Translations under genes and position numbers: made by a program | In this document: in pieces, positions 8,760-17,484 of the stretch | Numbering within the stretch: the stretch's first letter is position 1 | How the letters are laid out: the number at the start of each line of letters is the position of its first letter | The notes under the pieces: generated by a model | Seen by the model: only the letters and a program-made list of their open reading frames with translations | Database searches by the model: none | What the model was told of the DNA's origin: nothing | Assembly: GCA_016711805.1 (NCBI GenBank) | Contig: JADJSH010000008.1 | Coordinates: 124,001-188,000, forward strand | DNA from: Bacteroidota bacterium | GTDB taxonomy: Bacteria > Bacteroidota > Bacteroidia > B-17B0 > Aurantibacillaceae | Direction of reading: 5' to 3' | Length of the DNA: 64,000 nt

Positions 8760-10247
8760 TTAAATGCTCATTGTTTTTACAAATTGTAAAGTAGCTTCTA
8801 ATTCCTGATACATGATTTTATCATCTTTAATAAACGGAATTAGTTTTCTGAAATCAGCTAAAACACTTTCAATTTTTGGAGACGACTTTAAAGGTCTTCT
8901 AAATTCAATAGCTTGCGAAGCGTTTAATAATTCAATGGCTAATAATTTTTCAACATTTTCAATTACCTTATGACATTTAGTAGCGGCATTAGCTCCCATA
9001 CTTACATGATCTTCTTGCCCGTTACTTGATACAATACTATCAATACTTGCTGGCGTACATAATTGTTTGTTTTGACTCACAATGCTGGCTGCAGTATACT
9101 GAGGAATCATAAAGCCCGAATTTAAACCTGGTTTTGCTACCAAAAATGCTGGTAAATTACGAATACCTGAAATTAATTGATACACACGTCTTTCAGAAAT
9201 ACTTCCTAACTCTGCAATAGCTATCGCCAAAAAGTCTAATGAAATAGCTAAAGGCTGTCCATGGAAATTTCCCCCACTGATAATTTCATCATCTTCTGGA
9301 AACACTGTTGGATTATCAGTTACCGAATTAATCTCTGTTTCAAACACAGAGTTGACATAAGCAGTAGCATCTTTGGTTGCACCATGCACTTGCGGAATAC
9401 AACGGAAAGAATATGGGTCTTGCACTTGTACTTTTGGTTGAGCTAAAATTTCACTACCATTTAAGTTTTCGCGAATAGCACGTGCTGTTTGTAATTGACC
9501 TTTATGCGGACGAATAATATGAATATTGTCTTTAAAAGGTTCGCTTCTTCCATCAAATCCATCTAAAGAAATAGCCCCAATAAAATCAGCCAATGTATTT
9601 AATTTGTTTGATTTTAATAAACACCAAACGCCATAAGCGCTCATAAACTGTGTTCCGTTCAATAAAGCTAAGCCTTCTTTTGATTTTAAAGTGATAGGAT
9701 CTAAGTTTAATTGTTTTAAAACAGATGAAGCAGAGCATTTATTTCCTTGGTAGTTTACTTCGCCCATTCCCAATAAAGGCAAAGATAAATGAGCTAAAGG
9801 GGATAAATCACCAGAAGCACCCAATGAACCTTGTTCGTAAACAATAGGGTAAATTTTATGATTGTACAAATCTATTAAACGTTCTACCGTTTGTAATTGT
9901 ACTGCGCTTTTTCCGTAGGATAAAGATTGAATTTTTAATAGCAACATTAAACGTACAACTTCTAAAGGCACTTCATCGCCCATACCACAAGCGTGAGACA
10001 TGACTAAGTTTGTTTGTAATTGTTCTAATTCATTATCGGGGATAATGACATTACACAAAGAGCCAAATCCAGTATTGATTCCATAGATAGGCGCTTTTTG
10101 AGATGCCATTTTTTTATCTAAATATTCGCGGCAAGCAATAATGTCTTTTTTTGCTTTATCGGATAATACTAATGTTGCATTTGAATCTAAGATATGTTGT
10201 ATATCTTTTAAGGTGATTTGTTTGTCTGTAGAAATTTCGTGTTTCAT
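8760..10247 (-). CDS. hutH: Histidine ammonia-lyase
   Basis: Converts L-histidine to trans-urocanate and ammonia, the first step of histidine breakdown. The 495-residue protein has the MIO-forming triad Ala144-Ser145-Gly146 in GSLGASGDLSPLAH, the YGINTGFG loop near 54-62, and a Ser-His pair at 84-85 (MSHACG); a histidine at this place is typical of histidine- or tyrosine-specific members rather than phenylalanine lyases. Other hut genes are not adjacent, so the pathway role rests on family alone. Some Bacteroidota homologues are tyrosine lyases of aryl-polyene/flexirubin clusters, but no such cluster is visible here. The ATG start follows a short AT-rich leader. Confidence 0.85.
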   Translation of the reverse strand: MKHEISTDKQITLKDIQHILDSNATLVLSDKAKKDIIACREYLDKKMASQKAPIYGINTGFGSLCNVIIPDNELEQLQTNLVMSHACGMGDEVPLEVVRLMLLLKIQSLSYGKSAVQLQTVERLIDLYNHKIYPIVYEQGSLGASGDLSPLAHLSLPLLGMGEVNYQGNKCSASSVLKQLNLDPITLKSKEGLALLNGTQFMSAYGVWCLLKSNKLNTLADFIGAISLDGFDGRSEPFKDNIHIIRPHKGQLQTARAIRENLNGSEILAQPKVQVQDPYSFRCIPQVHGATKDATAYVNSVFETEINSVTDNPTVFPEDDEIISGGNFHGQPLAISLDFLAIAIAELGSISERRVYQLISGIRNLPAFLVAKPGLNSGFMIPQYTAASIVSQNKQLCTPASIDSIVSSNGQEDHVSMGANAATKCHKVIENVEKLLAIELLNASQAIEFRRPLKSSPKIESVLADFRKLIPFIKDDKIMYQELEATLQFVKTMSI

Positions 10248-10273
10248 TCTTTATTCTTATTTAAAAGATTACG

Positions 10274-10298
10274 CCCTTCGACTCCGCTCAGGGTGACA
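10274..10298. repeat. Short palindromic intergenic sequence (CCCTTCGACTCCGCTCAGGG)
   Basis: CCCT and AGGG flank a GC-rich core between hutH and the TonB-domain gene. It is compact and stands out from the AT-rich background. It could be a dispersed element or a weak hairpin terminator; it has no T-run on either side. Confidence 0.4.
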
Positions 10299-10305
10299 GT
10301 AATTA

Positions 10306-11091
10306 CTATCGTTGTTCGCTGGTGGCGTTATCTTTATTAATATTATTTAAGTTAAATATAATTGGGTATTTAGTTTTGTAACGGATTAACTTTCCATCTT
10401 TAGTACCTGCTTTCCATTTAGTTTCGCGCATAATACGTAATGCCTCTTTGGTACATAAGTGATTAAATTCTTTCTCGATAGAAATATTACTGATGGTTCC
10501 GTTTGGTTCTACAATAAAATTCATCACGACTGCACCTTGTAAATTTTGACGAATCGCTAAGTCTGGATATTCAAGATTAGCCAAAACAAATTCACCTAAA
10601 GCTTCTTCTCCTTTATAATATTCTGGAGAAGAATCAGCTCTTGAATACACAACAAAACTAGTGTCGAATTTGGATTGTTCTTTATGAATTACAAAACCTC
10701 TCGTCTTAGTGAATTTTTTGTAGGTATCCACATTAAACTTAAATACTAAAAAACTTTGAGAGGCTACATTCACATTTCCAATAGTTGCTGGAGAAAATAT
10801 GAGGTAACGCAGTAATCGTTTTGCTTCGTTTTTAAACTCTTCTTTGTATTCATTTTTAAACTCAATGTTTTTTACAGAACCATCTGCTGAAACTATAAAA
10901 TAAATGGCCACATCTTGATTCACTTTATTTTTCAATAAGGCTTCAGGATAAATAACTTGTGATTGAAAGACATAATCAACATCTAATTGTCCGCCAATTG
11001 GTTGTGCAGGTTTTTCAACAGTCGTCTCTATTTTTTCTTGAGAAAACGAAACTGAGCATAAAAACGTTAATAATATGAATACGTATCTCAT
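10306..11091 (-). CDS. Periplasmic protein with two TonB C-terminal domains
   Basis: 261 residues with a signal peptide (MRYVFILLTFLCSVSFSQ). The two halves each follow the TonB_C pattern: YPEALLKNKVNQDVAIYFIVSADG near 55, and YPDLAIRQNLQGAVVMNFIVEPNG near 175, each followed by a WKAG or FSPA strand. TonB domains pass energy from ExbBD to outer-membrane receptors, but this protein has no N-terminal transmembrane anchor and proline-rich linker, so it is more likely an accessory envelope protein than the energy transducer itself. Its ATG overlaps the prmC stop by four bases (ATGA), so the two genes are probably translationally coupled. Confidence 0.75.
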   Translation of the reverse strand: MRYVFILLTFLCSVSFSQEKIETTVEKPAQPIGGQLDVDYVFQSQVIYPEALLKNKVNQDVAIYFIVSADGSVKNIEFKNEYKEEFKNEAKRLLRYLIFSPATIGNVNVASQSFLVFKFNVDTYKKFTKTRGFVIHKEQSKFDTSFVVYSRADSSPEYYKGEEALGEFVLANLEYPDLAIRQNLQGAVVMNFIVEPNGTISNISIEKEFNHLCTKEALRIMRETKWKAGTKDGKLIRYKTKYPIIFNLNNINKDNATSEQR

Positions 11092-11968
11092 TTTCTCTGT
11101 GCTTTTAAAAATCGTTCTTTTCCACTCATGTCTTGCATAATCTCGGTAAAATTAAAGATTTTACTGTCATTTGCATACTTTTTTACATCATTTGCATACA
11201 TTGGATTAAGCTCAAAAAATAAATAGCCTTTTTCTTCTAAGTGCTTAGCACACAAATCAATAATACGCTTATAGAAAATGATTGGATCCGTATCTTCCAC
11301 AAAAAGCGCTAAATGAGGTTCATGTTCCAATACTCTTGAATCCATTTGTTTAGCTTCGGAATTTAAAACATAGGGAGGATTACTGACTATAGTTTGAATG
11401 TTGAGTTACGAGTTATGAAGTTGAGATAAGATGTCTAGTTTAATAAATGCTACTTCTACTTTGTTTTTTAATGCGTTTGAATTGGCTACTTCCAATGCTT
11501 TTTCCGAAATATCAATACCTGCTACTTTTGAGTTAGGAATATTCTTTTTTAAGATGATGGGAATACAACCTGAACCAGTTCCAATGTCTAAAATGTTTAA
11601 TGTTTGATTGTTTCTTGCTTCTTGTTTAAATTGTTTAATAATCAAGTCAACTAACTCTTCTGTTTCGGGTCGTGGAATCAACGTAGATGAATTAACATTG
11701 AATTTTAAATTATAAAAATCTGCTTCTCCAAAAATGTATTGAATTGGCATTCCTGTTTTTAAGGCTTTAGCCGTATCGTATATTTTTAAAACATCTGATT
11801 GATTTAAATTCTCTTGAAATTTAAACGCGTGTCTGTTTTAGAATAGCCTAAATAATGCTCGCAAACTAATTCAAAAATGGCGTACAATTCATCATTATCA
11901 TAAATAGAAACTAATTCTGTTTTATAAAATTCGTATAAATCGGATAGTTTGTTGGTGGCTATTTTCAT
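11088..11968 (-). CDS. prmC: Peptide chain release factor N5-glutamine methyltransferase, interrupted by one frameshift and one in-frame stop
   Basis: PrmC methylates the GGQ glutamine of release factors using SAM. The gene begins at ATG 11968. The N-terminal domain (LSDLYEFYK...YLGYSKT) reads to about 11826, where one base is missing in a short T run (GCGTTTAAA). The frame then continues through the substrate loop, LIPRPETEELV, the SAM motif DIGTGSGCI, and DILSQL. An in-frame TAA lies at 11406-11408, and the same frame resumes through TIVSNPPYV, the catalytic NPPY, to the stop at 11088. The total is close to 293 codons, as expected. Every catalytic motif is present, so the lesions are probably sequence errors. 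Confidence 0.8.
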
Positions 11969-12424
11969 GGTTTACAATATTCAGCTTAATTTCAGGCCTT
12001 CTCATTAATTGAAAACAATCAACATCAACCCAATCTTTAAATCGTTTATTATCCTTTTTTGCTGTTTTTGGGTGTGTTTTTTAAATGAAATAAAATATCA
12101 TCATTATTGGGGTATTCTTTAAAGGGGTATAAAAATCTAGCGTCCAATCACGCCGGCGCACCCCTTTCCGGTTAAAACTATCTCAATGAGTCTGTAGCTG
12201 CTTTTTAATTTAATTTCTTCATTTTTATTCCAGTTTTTCTAGTGGAAGATTGATCCTTAATTAGATATATTTTAAAGCCAGATACAATAATTACTGAAGA
12301 GGTAAAAATTAGTATCAAATTGAAAAACATTTCTGTTTTTTGGTGAAATTTGGTCCCCAATTTCTAAAGATTTTTTACTGCTAACAAAATATAAGGATCT
12401 GTTTTGATTGATGGATGTCGAATA
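11969..12424. other. 456-bp stretch with no intact gene; possible remnant coding on the minus strand
   Basis: No frame stays open. On the minus strand a frame reading RDWTLDFYTP can be joined, with two frameshifts, to a basic segment ending FKDWVDVDCFQLMRR just before prmC; this may be the end of an unrecognised gene. Another minus-strand piece codes a lone hydrophobic segment (LILIFTSSVIIVSGF). A GC-rich patch (12150-12175) is unlike the surroundings. Sequence quality looks poor here. Confidence 0.4.
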
Positions 12425-13131
12425 TCACCTAACTTTAGCTCGAGTTGCTTTCAAAATAACATCTAACGAATCCAATACACTTTTTGATTGCAATACTTCT
12501 TTTATTTTATCTTTTGAATAACTTGTAAGGTAATTAAGGGTTTTTTCAAATGATCCCGTTTTTTGTTCCGTTGGCTTTCGACAAACTAAATAGATTGCGG
12601 GCCTGCTTAATGTTATTTCACTATTTAAATCTTCGCATTTGAAGTCATACAAACCAGAAGGATTACAAGCGTTCCGGGCTATCAACCTTTTTTGGCCAAA
12701 GGCTTACTCCAAAAACTTGAGTACGCCTCTTTTTATCGCCCGAGTCTTTTTCCCCGGGGTTCTCCCGGCCAAAGGGTTCTGATGGGGTTTGGATATTTCA
12801 CTTTCATTATCTATTTATGAAAATCAAATGCAATTTTCACCAATTGCGGCGCCCACCTCTTTTGTGGAGTTCCTCGTTTTTGGTCGTGGTAACGGTGCGA
12901 ACACCAAGGAGCGCGGCCAAGACTTAACACACCATCATTTGTGAGAATAGTTGTTTTTTGTTGTTGACGAAGTTCATTAAGTAATTTATAAAATTCTGTT
13001 TGAACAGTATTCCAATTTAAATTATTGGGTAAGGATGTTTTATACGTGTTTTTGTTTGTTTGAGAAAACAGAGGTTTGCTCACGCTTATGAAAAGAATGA
13101 AACAACATAGTAAAAAGTGTCTTCTATTCAC
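12425..13131 (-). CDS. Secreted CAP/SCP-domain protein, heavily frameshifted
   Basis: The gene starts at GTG 13131, 11 bases after the uvrB stop, with a signal peptide (ending KPLFSQ). The N-terminal part (FYKLLNELRQQQKTTILTNDGVLSL) matches the first helix of a CAP domain. Other CAP landmarks appear in shifted frames: AAIGENCI (the GEN motif) around 12840 and TQVFG, a typical CAP closing strand, around 12715. A clean C-terminal frame (residues starting ARNACNPSG) runs to 12425. At least three frameshifts separate the pieces, within unusually GC-rich sequence at 12690-12910. The role of bacterial CAP proteins is unknown. Either a pseudogene or a badly called region. Confidence 0.6.
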
Positions 13132-13142
13132 AACGATTTGAT

Positions 13143-15167
13143 TTATTTCTCGCTTAACAACTTTTCCAAGCCATACATTTCATCACGTAAACTGGCCGCT
13201 TTCATAAAATCCATTTCTTTAGAAGCTTTCAACATGGCAGATTTTAACTTGGTGATTTGTTTTTTCAATTCATCTTTACTCATGTATTGAACCACAGGAT
13301 CTGCTGCGTAACTTAACTCTTCTGGTTCAATATAAGTTCTTACTAATTTTCCATCAACGGTTACTTCTATGCCATGATCATTCGGTTGTAATAATGCTTT
13401 TTTACCAGCTTGAGTTGGGGTGATGCCATTTTTGAAGTTGTATTCTATTTGACGTTTTCTTCTTCTGCCTGTTTCTTCAATCGTAATACGCATGCTGTCT
13501 GTTATTTTATCAGCATACATAATTACTCGTCCGTTAATATTACGAGCTGCCCTACCCGATGTTTGAACTAAGCTTCGGACGTTTCTTAAAAAACCTTCTT
13601 TGTCTGCATCTAAAATACACACTAAAGATACTTCTGGTAAATCTAAGCCTTCTCTTAATAAGTTAATACCAATTAATACATCAAACATACCAACACGTAA
13701 TTGACGTAAAATCTCAACACGCTCCAAGGTATCAACTTCGCTATGAATATAACGACAACGAATTTGCAATTTGGTTAAGTATTTAGATAACTCCTCTGCC
13801 ATTCGTTTTGTAAGAGTGGTTACTAAAACGCGTTCGTCTCTTTCAACTACTTTATGAATTTCATCTAATAAATCATCCACTTGATTTCCGCTGGGACGAA
13901 CTTCAATGATGGGATCTAAAATACCAGTCGGACGAATTAATTGTTCCACCACAATTCCTTCGGCCATTTCTAATTCATATTCGGCAGGTGTTGCCGATAC
14001 ATAAATTACTTGATTTAGCATCGATTGAAACTCTTCAAATTTCAAAGGTCTGTTATCCATCGCTGATGGTAAACGGAATCCATATTCTACTAAATTTTGT
14101 TTACGTGAAAAGTCGCCGCCAAACATCGCACGAACTTGAGGTAAAGTAGCGTGACTTTCATCGATAATCATCAAATAATCTTCCGGAAAATAATCTAATA
14201 AACAGAAAGGTCGCGTTCCGGGAGCTCTACCATCCATGTAGCGCGAATAATTTTCGATTCCACTACAATAGCCCAATTCACGCATCATTTCTAAATCATA
14301 GTTTACGCGTTCTTCAATACGTTTAGCTTCAATATCTTTCCCTTGTGATTTTAAAAAGGCTACATGCTTTACCATATCATCCTGAATATTAACCATCGCA
14401 TTTTGTAAAGTATCTGGGGCTGTTACGAAGATGTTGGCAGGGTAGATTCTAAAGTCTTCATGTTTCTCAATGATGGTTCCATGTAATGGATCAAAAGTTT
14501 CAATGGATTCAATTTCATCACCAAAAAAACTGATTCGAACGGCGTAATCCGCATAAGATAAATTCACATCTACCGTATCGCCTTTTACTCTAAATGTACT
14601 TCGTTTAAATTCCTCAGTTGTTCTTGAATATAAAGCCCCGACTAATTGGTGCAATAATTTATTACGAGAAATCACTTTGCCAACTGCAATTTCAATAATA
14701 TTCTTTTTAAAGTCCGTTGGGTTACCAATACCATAAATACAAGAAACTGAACAGACTACAATAACGTCCCTTCTACCCGATAATAAAGCGGAAGAAGCAC
14801 TAATACGTAGTTTTTCAATTTCATCGTTTACTTGTAAATCTTTTTCTATATAAGTACCAGTAGTTGGCAAATAAGCTTCGGGCTGATAGTAATCGTAATA
14901 ACTTACAAAATACTCAACGGCATTTTCAGGAAAAAACTGCTTGAACTCACTATATAATTGTGCCGCCAACGTTTTATTATGGCTCAAAATAAGCGTTGGT
15001 TTATTGACTTGCTGAATAACATTCGCAGCAGTGAAGGTTTTACCTGAACCAGTAACACCTAATAATACTTGATGTTTGGTTTCGGAGTTTAGGCCTTCCA
15101 CTAATTGTTTAATAGCAGTTGGTTGATCACCAGTAGGTTGAAAATCGGATATGAGTTTAAATGACAC
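13143..15167 (-). CDS. uvrB: Excinuclease ABC subunit B
   Basis: Damage-verifying ATPase of nucleotide excision repair; works with UvrA and UvrC in the cytosol. The 674 residues have Walker A GVTGSGKT at 37-44, the DNA-clamping beta-hairpin (YYDYYQPEAYLP) just after residue 90, the DESHATLPQ motif of the helicase core, helicase motif VI (QTSGRAARN), and a C-terminal UVR motif that binds UvrC (KEMDFMKAASLRDEM). Length is normal. The start is GTG at 15167; the promoter box TATCTTTA lies exactly four bases upstream, suggesting a leaderless mRNA. The CAP gene follows after 11 bases. Confidence 0.97.
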   Translation of the reverse strand: MSFKLISDFQPTGDQPTAIKQLVEGLNSETKHQVLLGVTGSGKTFTAANVIQQVNKPTLILSHNKTLAAQLYSEFKQFFPENAVEYFVSYYDYYQPEAYLPTTGTYIEKDLQVNDEIEKLRISASSALLSGRRDVIVVCSVSCIYGIGNPTDFKKNIIEIAVGKVISRNKLLHQLVGALYSRTTEEFKRSTFRVKGDTVDVNLSYADYAVRISFFGDEIESIETFDPLHGTIIEKHEDFRIYPANIFVTAPDTLQNAMVNIQDDMVKHVAFLKSQGKDIEAKRIEERVNYDLEMMRELGYCSGIENYSRYMDGRAPGTRPFCLLDYFPEDYLMIIDESHATLPQVRAMFGGDFSRKQNLVEYGFRLPSAMDNRPLKFEEFQSMLNQVIYVSATPAEYELEMAEGIVVEQLIRPTGILDPIIEVRPSGNQVDDLLDEIHKVVERDERVLVTTLTKRMAEELSKYLTKLQIRCRYIHSEVDTLERVEILRQLRVGMFDVLIGINLLREGLDLPEVSLVCILDADKEGFLRNVRSLVQTSGRAARNINGRVIMYADKITDSMRITIEETGRRRKRQIEYNFKNGITPTQAGKKALLQPNDHGIEVTVDGKLVRTYIEPEELSYAADPVVQYMSKDELKKQITKLKSAMLKASKEMDFMKAASLRDEMYGLEKLLSEK

Positions 15168-15171
15168 AGGC

Positions 15172-15179
15172 TAAAGATA
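15172..15179 (-). promoter_or_regulatory. -7 promoter element (TATCTTTA) of uvrB, leaderless spacing
   Basis: On the minus strand TATCTTTA, then GCCT, then the GTG start. It differs from the Bacteroidota -7 consensus TAnnTTTG only at the last base. Transcription would begin at about the start codon. No clear TTG -33 element was seen. Confidence 0.45.
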
Positions 15180-15215
15180 CTAAGGAAATAGCAGAAAATA
15201 AAGCTAAACTATGGC

Positions 15216-17321
15216 TTAATTACTAATCACCAATGGCTTACTTATTGCTCTTGTTCCATCACTAATTTGGACAAAATACATTCCATTAGAAAGATTGTGG
15301 GTGTTTAATTTAATTTCCTGAGTGCCTTCTTCATAAACATTTTTTGGAAGACTATATACTTTTTCTCCTATGACATTAAATATATTGATCGTTAATGTTT
15401 TTGCTTGTAATAAATTAAATTTTAATGCGCATGTATTGGATGTTGGATTTGGAAAAATACTAGCGTCTTGAATCATTTCTGAAATATCTTTTGTTCCCGT
15501 AGTAATATCAATATTGATATCATCAATAAAAATATTATTGCCGCCGTTTGCACTAAAGATAAATTTCAATCTGAAGCCAGTAGTTAATAATATTCCTGGT
15601 AAAGTGGCACTTACTGATTTCCAATCTGTTATTTGTGTTGGATAGAATGCTGTTGCTTGAACAGGAACTGTTTCTAATAAAGAGCCAATTGCATTAAAAC
15701 GTGAGATATTTGTTCCACCACATGCTGTTACGCCAAACAATTGTAATTGGTCTTTATTGCTTGTGTCTTTTCTTGCAAATGCATATTTAAAATTTATTGA
15801 TAAACCACTTGCTCCTGACAAATTAATAGCTCTGCTATATAATTCATCTTTACCATTAATGGCAGAATTAAAATTATCTATCATCACACTTGTACTTCCT
15901 GTTGATGCTGCTAAATTAGTTAACTGCCATGTGCTACCAGTATCTAAATTATTTGTGTACCATTGCAGTCCATTTAATGAAGTAACAGTTTCAAAGCTCT
16001 CGATAAATGGATATGCTGCCCCGGTAGTTGTTTGCACATTTATATAATTTTGTTTGGTAGTAATTACCGAATCAGTGCCGTTTTTTACTTTTAATGTTAC
16101 AGGGTAAGAGCCTGGGGTTGAATAACTAACCGTTGGATTTGACACACTTGATAAGGACGGGGTGCCTCCTGCAAATGTCCATTGTAAAGATGTAAATGTT
16201 CCGTTATATGATGTATTGATAAATGTTACCGAACTCGAACTTGGACAAACCATAGTTTTGTTACTAATAAAGTCAGCCTTACATAATGGTGCTGTCGTAT
16301 AAATTCCAGTTGCCACTAAATTGGATGTTTGCCATAAATTATTTCTCCCAGCAATTGTTGAATTTAGACAGGCGGTCATTCTTGCTTTTTGCCCATCAGT
16401 AAACATGATATTGCAATAACTATAATCCATTGCATTTTGAACATTGTCAACCACATTACCGCAAGAGGCTCCAGTTAAATTACAACTTTGCCAGCCAATG
16501 GTGGGAGGAGTATCTGCTACTAAATCATCGATATTACAATCTTTATTAACGTCTGCACAAGGATAAAAATAAAAGCCTGGTACATTATTACCACCCCAAA
16601 TATGTTGTAAGTTTAAATAATGTCCACATTCGTGTGCAAATGCAACTGAGCGTGTTAAATCAGAGGTTCCAAAAGTACCAACGTAGCTGTGTGATAAAAC
16701 TATCCCATCCCATAATGGAATAGTATCTGCGTCACTTGGCCAAATAGCGTGCCCAGCTAAACCAGCAGCATTAGCTACTACATAAACATTTAAATATTGA
16801 GTTGGTGGCCAATGTATTAAATTTTTCACACGATGGTCGCCACTAGATGTTAATGTAGAAGCGATTCGATTGATGCCACTATGACAATTGCCATTAGGAT
16901 CCTTTTGCGCTAATTTAAATTCAATATCACAATCGGCGTGTATTGGTTGGAAAGCTGCTACAATGCTGCTATTGTTGGGATGCTGTTTACGAAACGTTTT
17001 ATTAACTATATCTAATCCATCTTTTAATTGTGCATCGGTAATATTTTCAGGACCGTAATTATGAATCACGTGAAAAACCACAGGAATAACATAAGTAGCA
17101 GTGGTTGTTTTTGCAACCGACGAATTGTTATTTACATTCTGAATGAAATTCTGAGTGAAATTTTCCAATTCAGCATCTCTTTTAATAACTGCTTTAGCAA
17201 TCTCAGGATTTTGTTTTAAGGTAGCAATTCGCATTTCATCTGCACCACAATGTAAGAGCGTTTGAGCTGTCAATATTCCTGATAAAGTAATAGATATAAC
17301 AAAAGGTAGAATTTTATTCAT
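15216..17321 (-). CDS. Secreted M43 (pappalysin/cytophagalysin-like) metalloprotease with PKD and T9SS type A domains
   Basis: 701 residues with a signal peptide (MNKILPFVISITLSGILTAQ). The zinc site is HECGHYLNLQH at residues 230-240, and the Met-turn is NAMDYSYCNIMF, both typical of M43B. The usual Gly of HExxHxxGxxH is Asn here. A PKD domain (WTFAGG...PGSYPVTL) follows near 380-430, then a jelly-roll-like segment, then a type A sorting domain beginning FPNPTSN and ending LSNGMYFVQISDG...KPLVI. It is probably exported by the type IX system as an extracellular protease; the substrate is unknown. It is separated from uvrB by 48 bases but transcribed on its own, judging by the 160-base spacer upstream. 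Confidence 0.9.
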   Translation of the reverse strand: MNKILPFVISITLSGILTAQTLLHCGADEMRIATLKQNPEIAKAVIKRDAELENFTQNFIQNVNNNSSVAKTTTATYVIPVVFHVIHNYGPENITDAQLKDGLDIVNKTFRKQHPNNSSIVAAFQPIHADCDIEFKLAQKDPNGNCHSGINRIASTLTSSGDHRVKNLIHWPPTQYLNVYVVANAAGLAGHAIWPSDADTIPLWDGIVLSHSYVGTFGTSDLTRSVAFAHECGHYLNLQHIWGGNNVPGFYFYPCADVNKDCNIDDLVADTPPTIGWQSCNLTGASCGNVVDNVQNAMDYSYCNIMFTDGQKARMTACLNSTIAGRNNLWQTSNLVATGIYTTAPLCKADFISNKTMVCPSSSSVTFINTSYNGTFTSLQWTFAGGTPSLSSVSNPTVSYSTPGSYPVTLKVKNGTDSVITTKQNYINVQTTTGAAYPFIESFETVTSLNGLQWYTNNLDTGSTWQLTNLAASTGSTSVMIDNFNSAINGKDELYSRAINLSGASGLSINFKYAFARKDTSNKDQLQLFGVTACGGTNISRFNAIGSLLETVPVQATAFYPTQITDWKSVSATLPGILLTTGFRLKFIFSANGGNNIFIDDINIDITTGTKDISEMIQDASIFPNPTSNTCALKFNLLQAKTLTINIFNVIGEKVYSLPKNVYEEGTQEIKLNTHNLSNGMYFVQISDGTRAISKPLVISN

Positions 17322-17484
17322 GATTATGTTTTATGTACTAAAAATACGAAAAAAGATAGGATTGATGGCTATAAATTAACAACCACAAAAATATTAAAAT
17401 CAGATAGTTAATACTTGATAAATTAAATTCTCACACAAATTATACATATCACGCCAAGAGTCGGATCGTATTATCAGCCATTCG

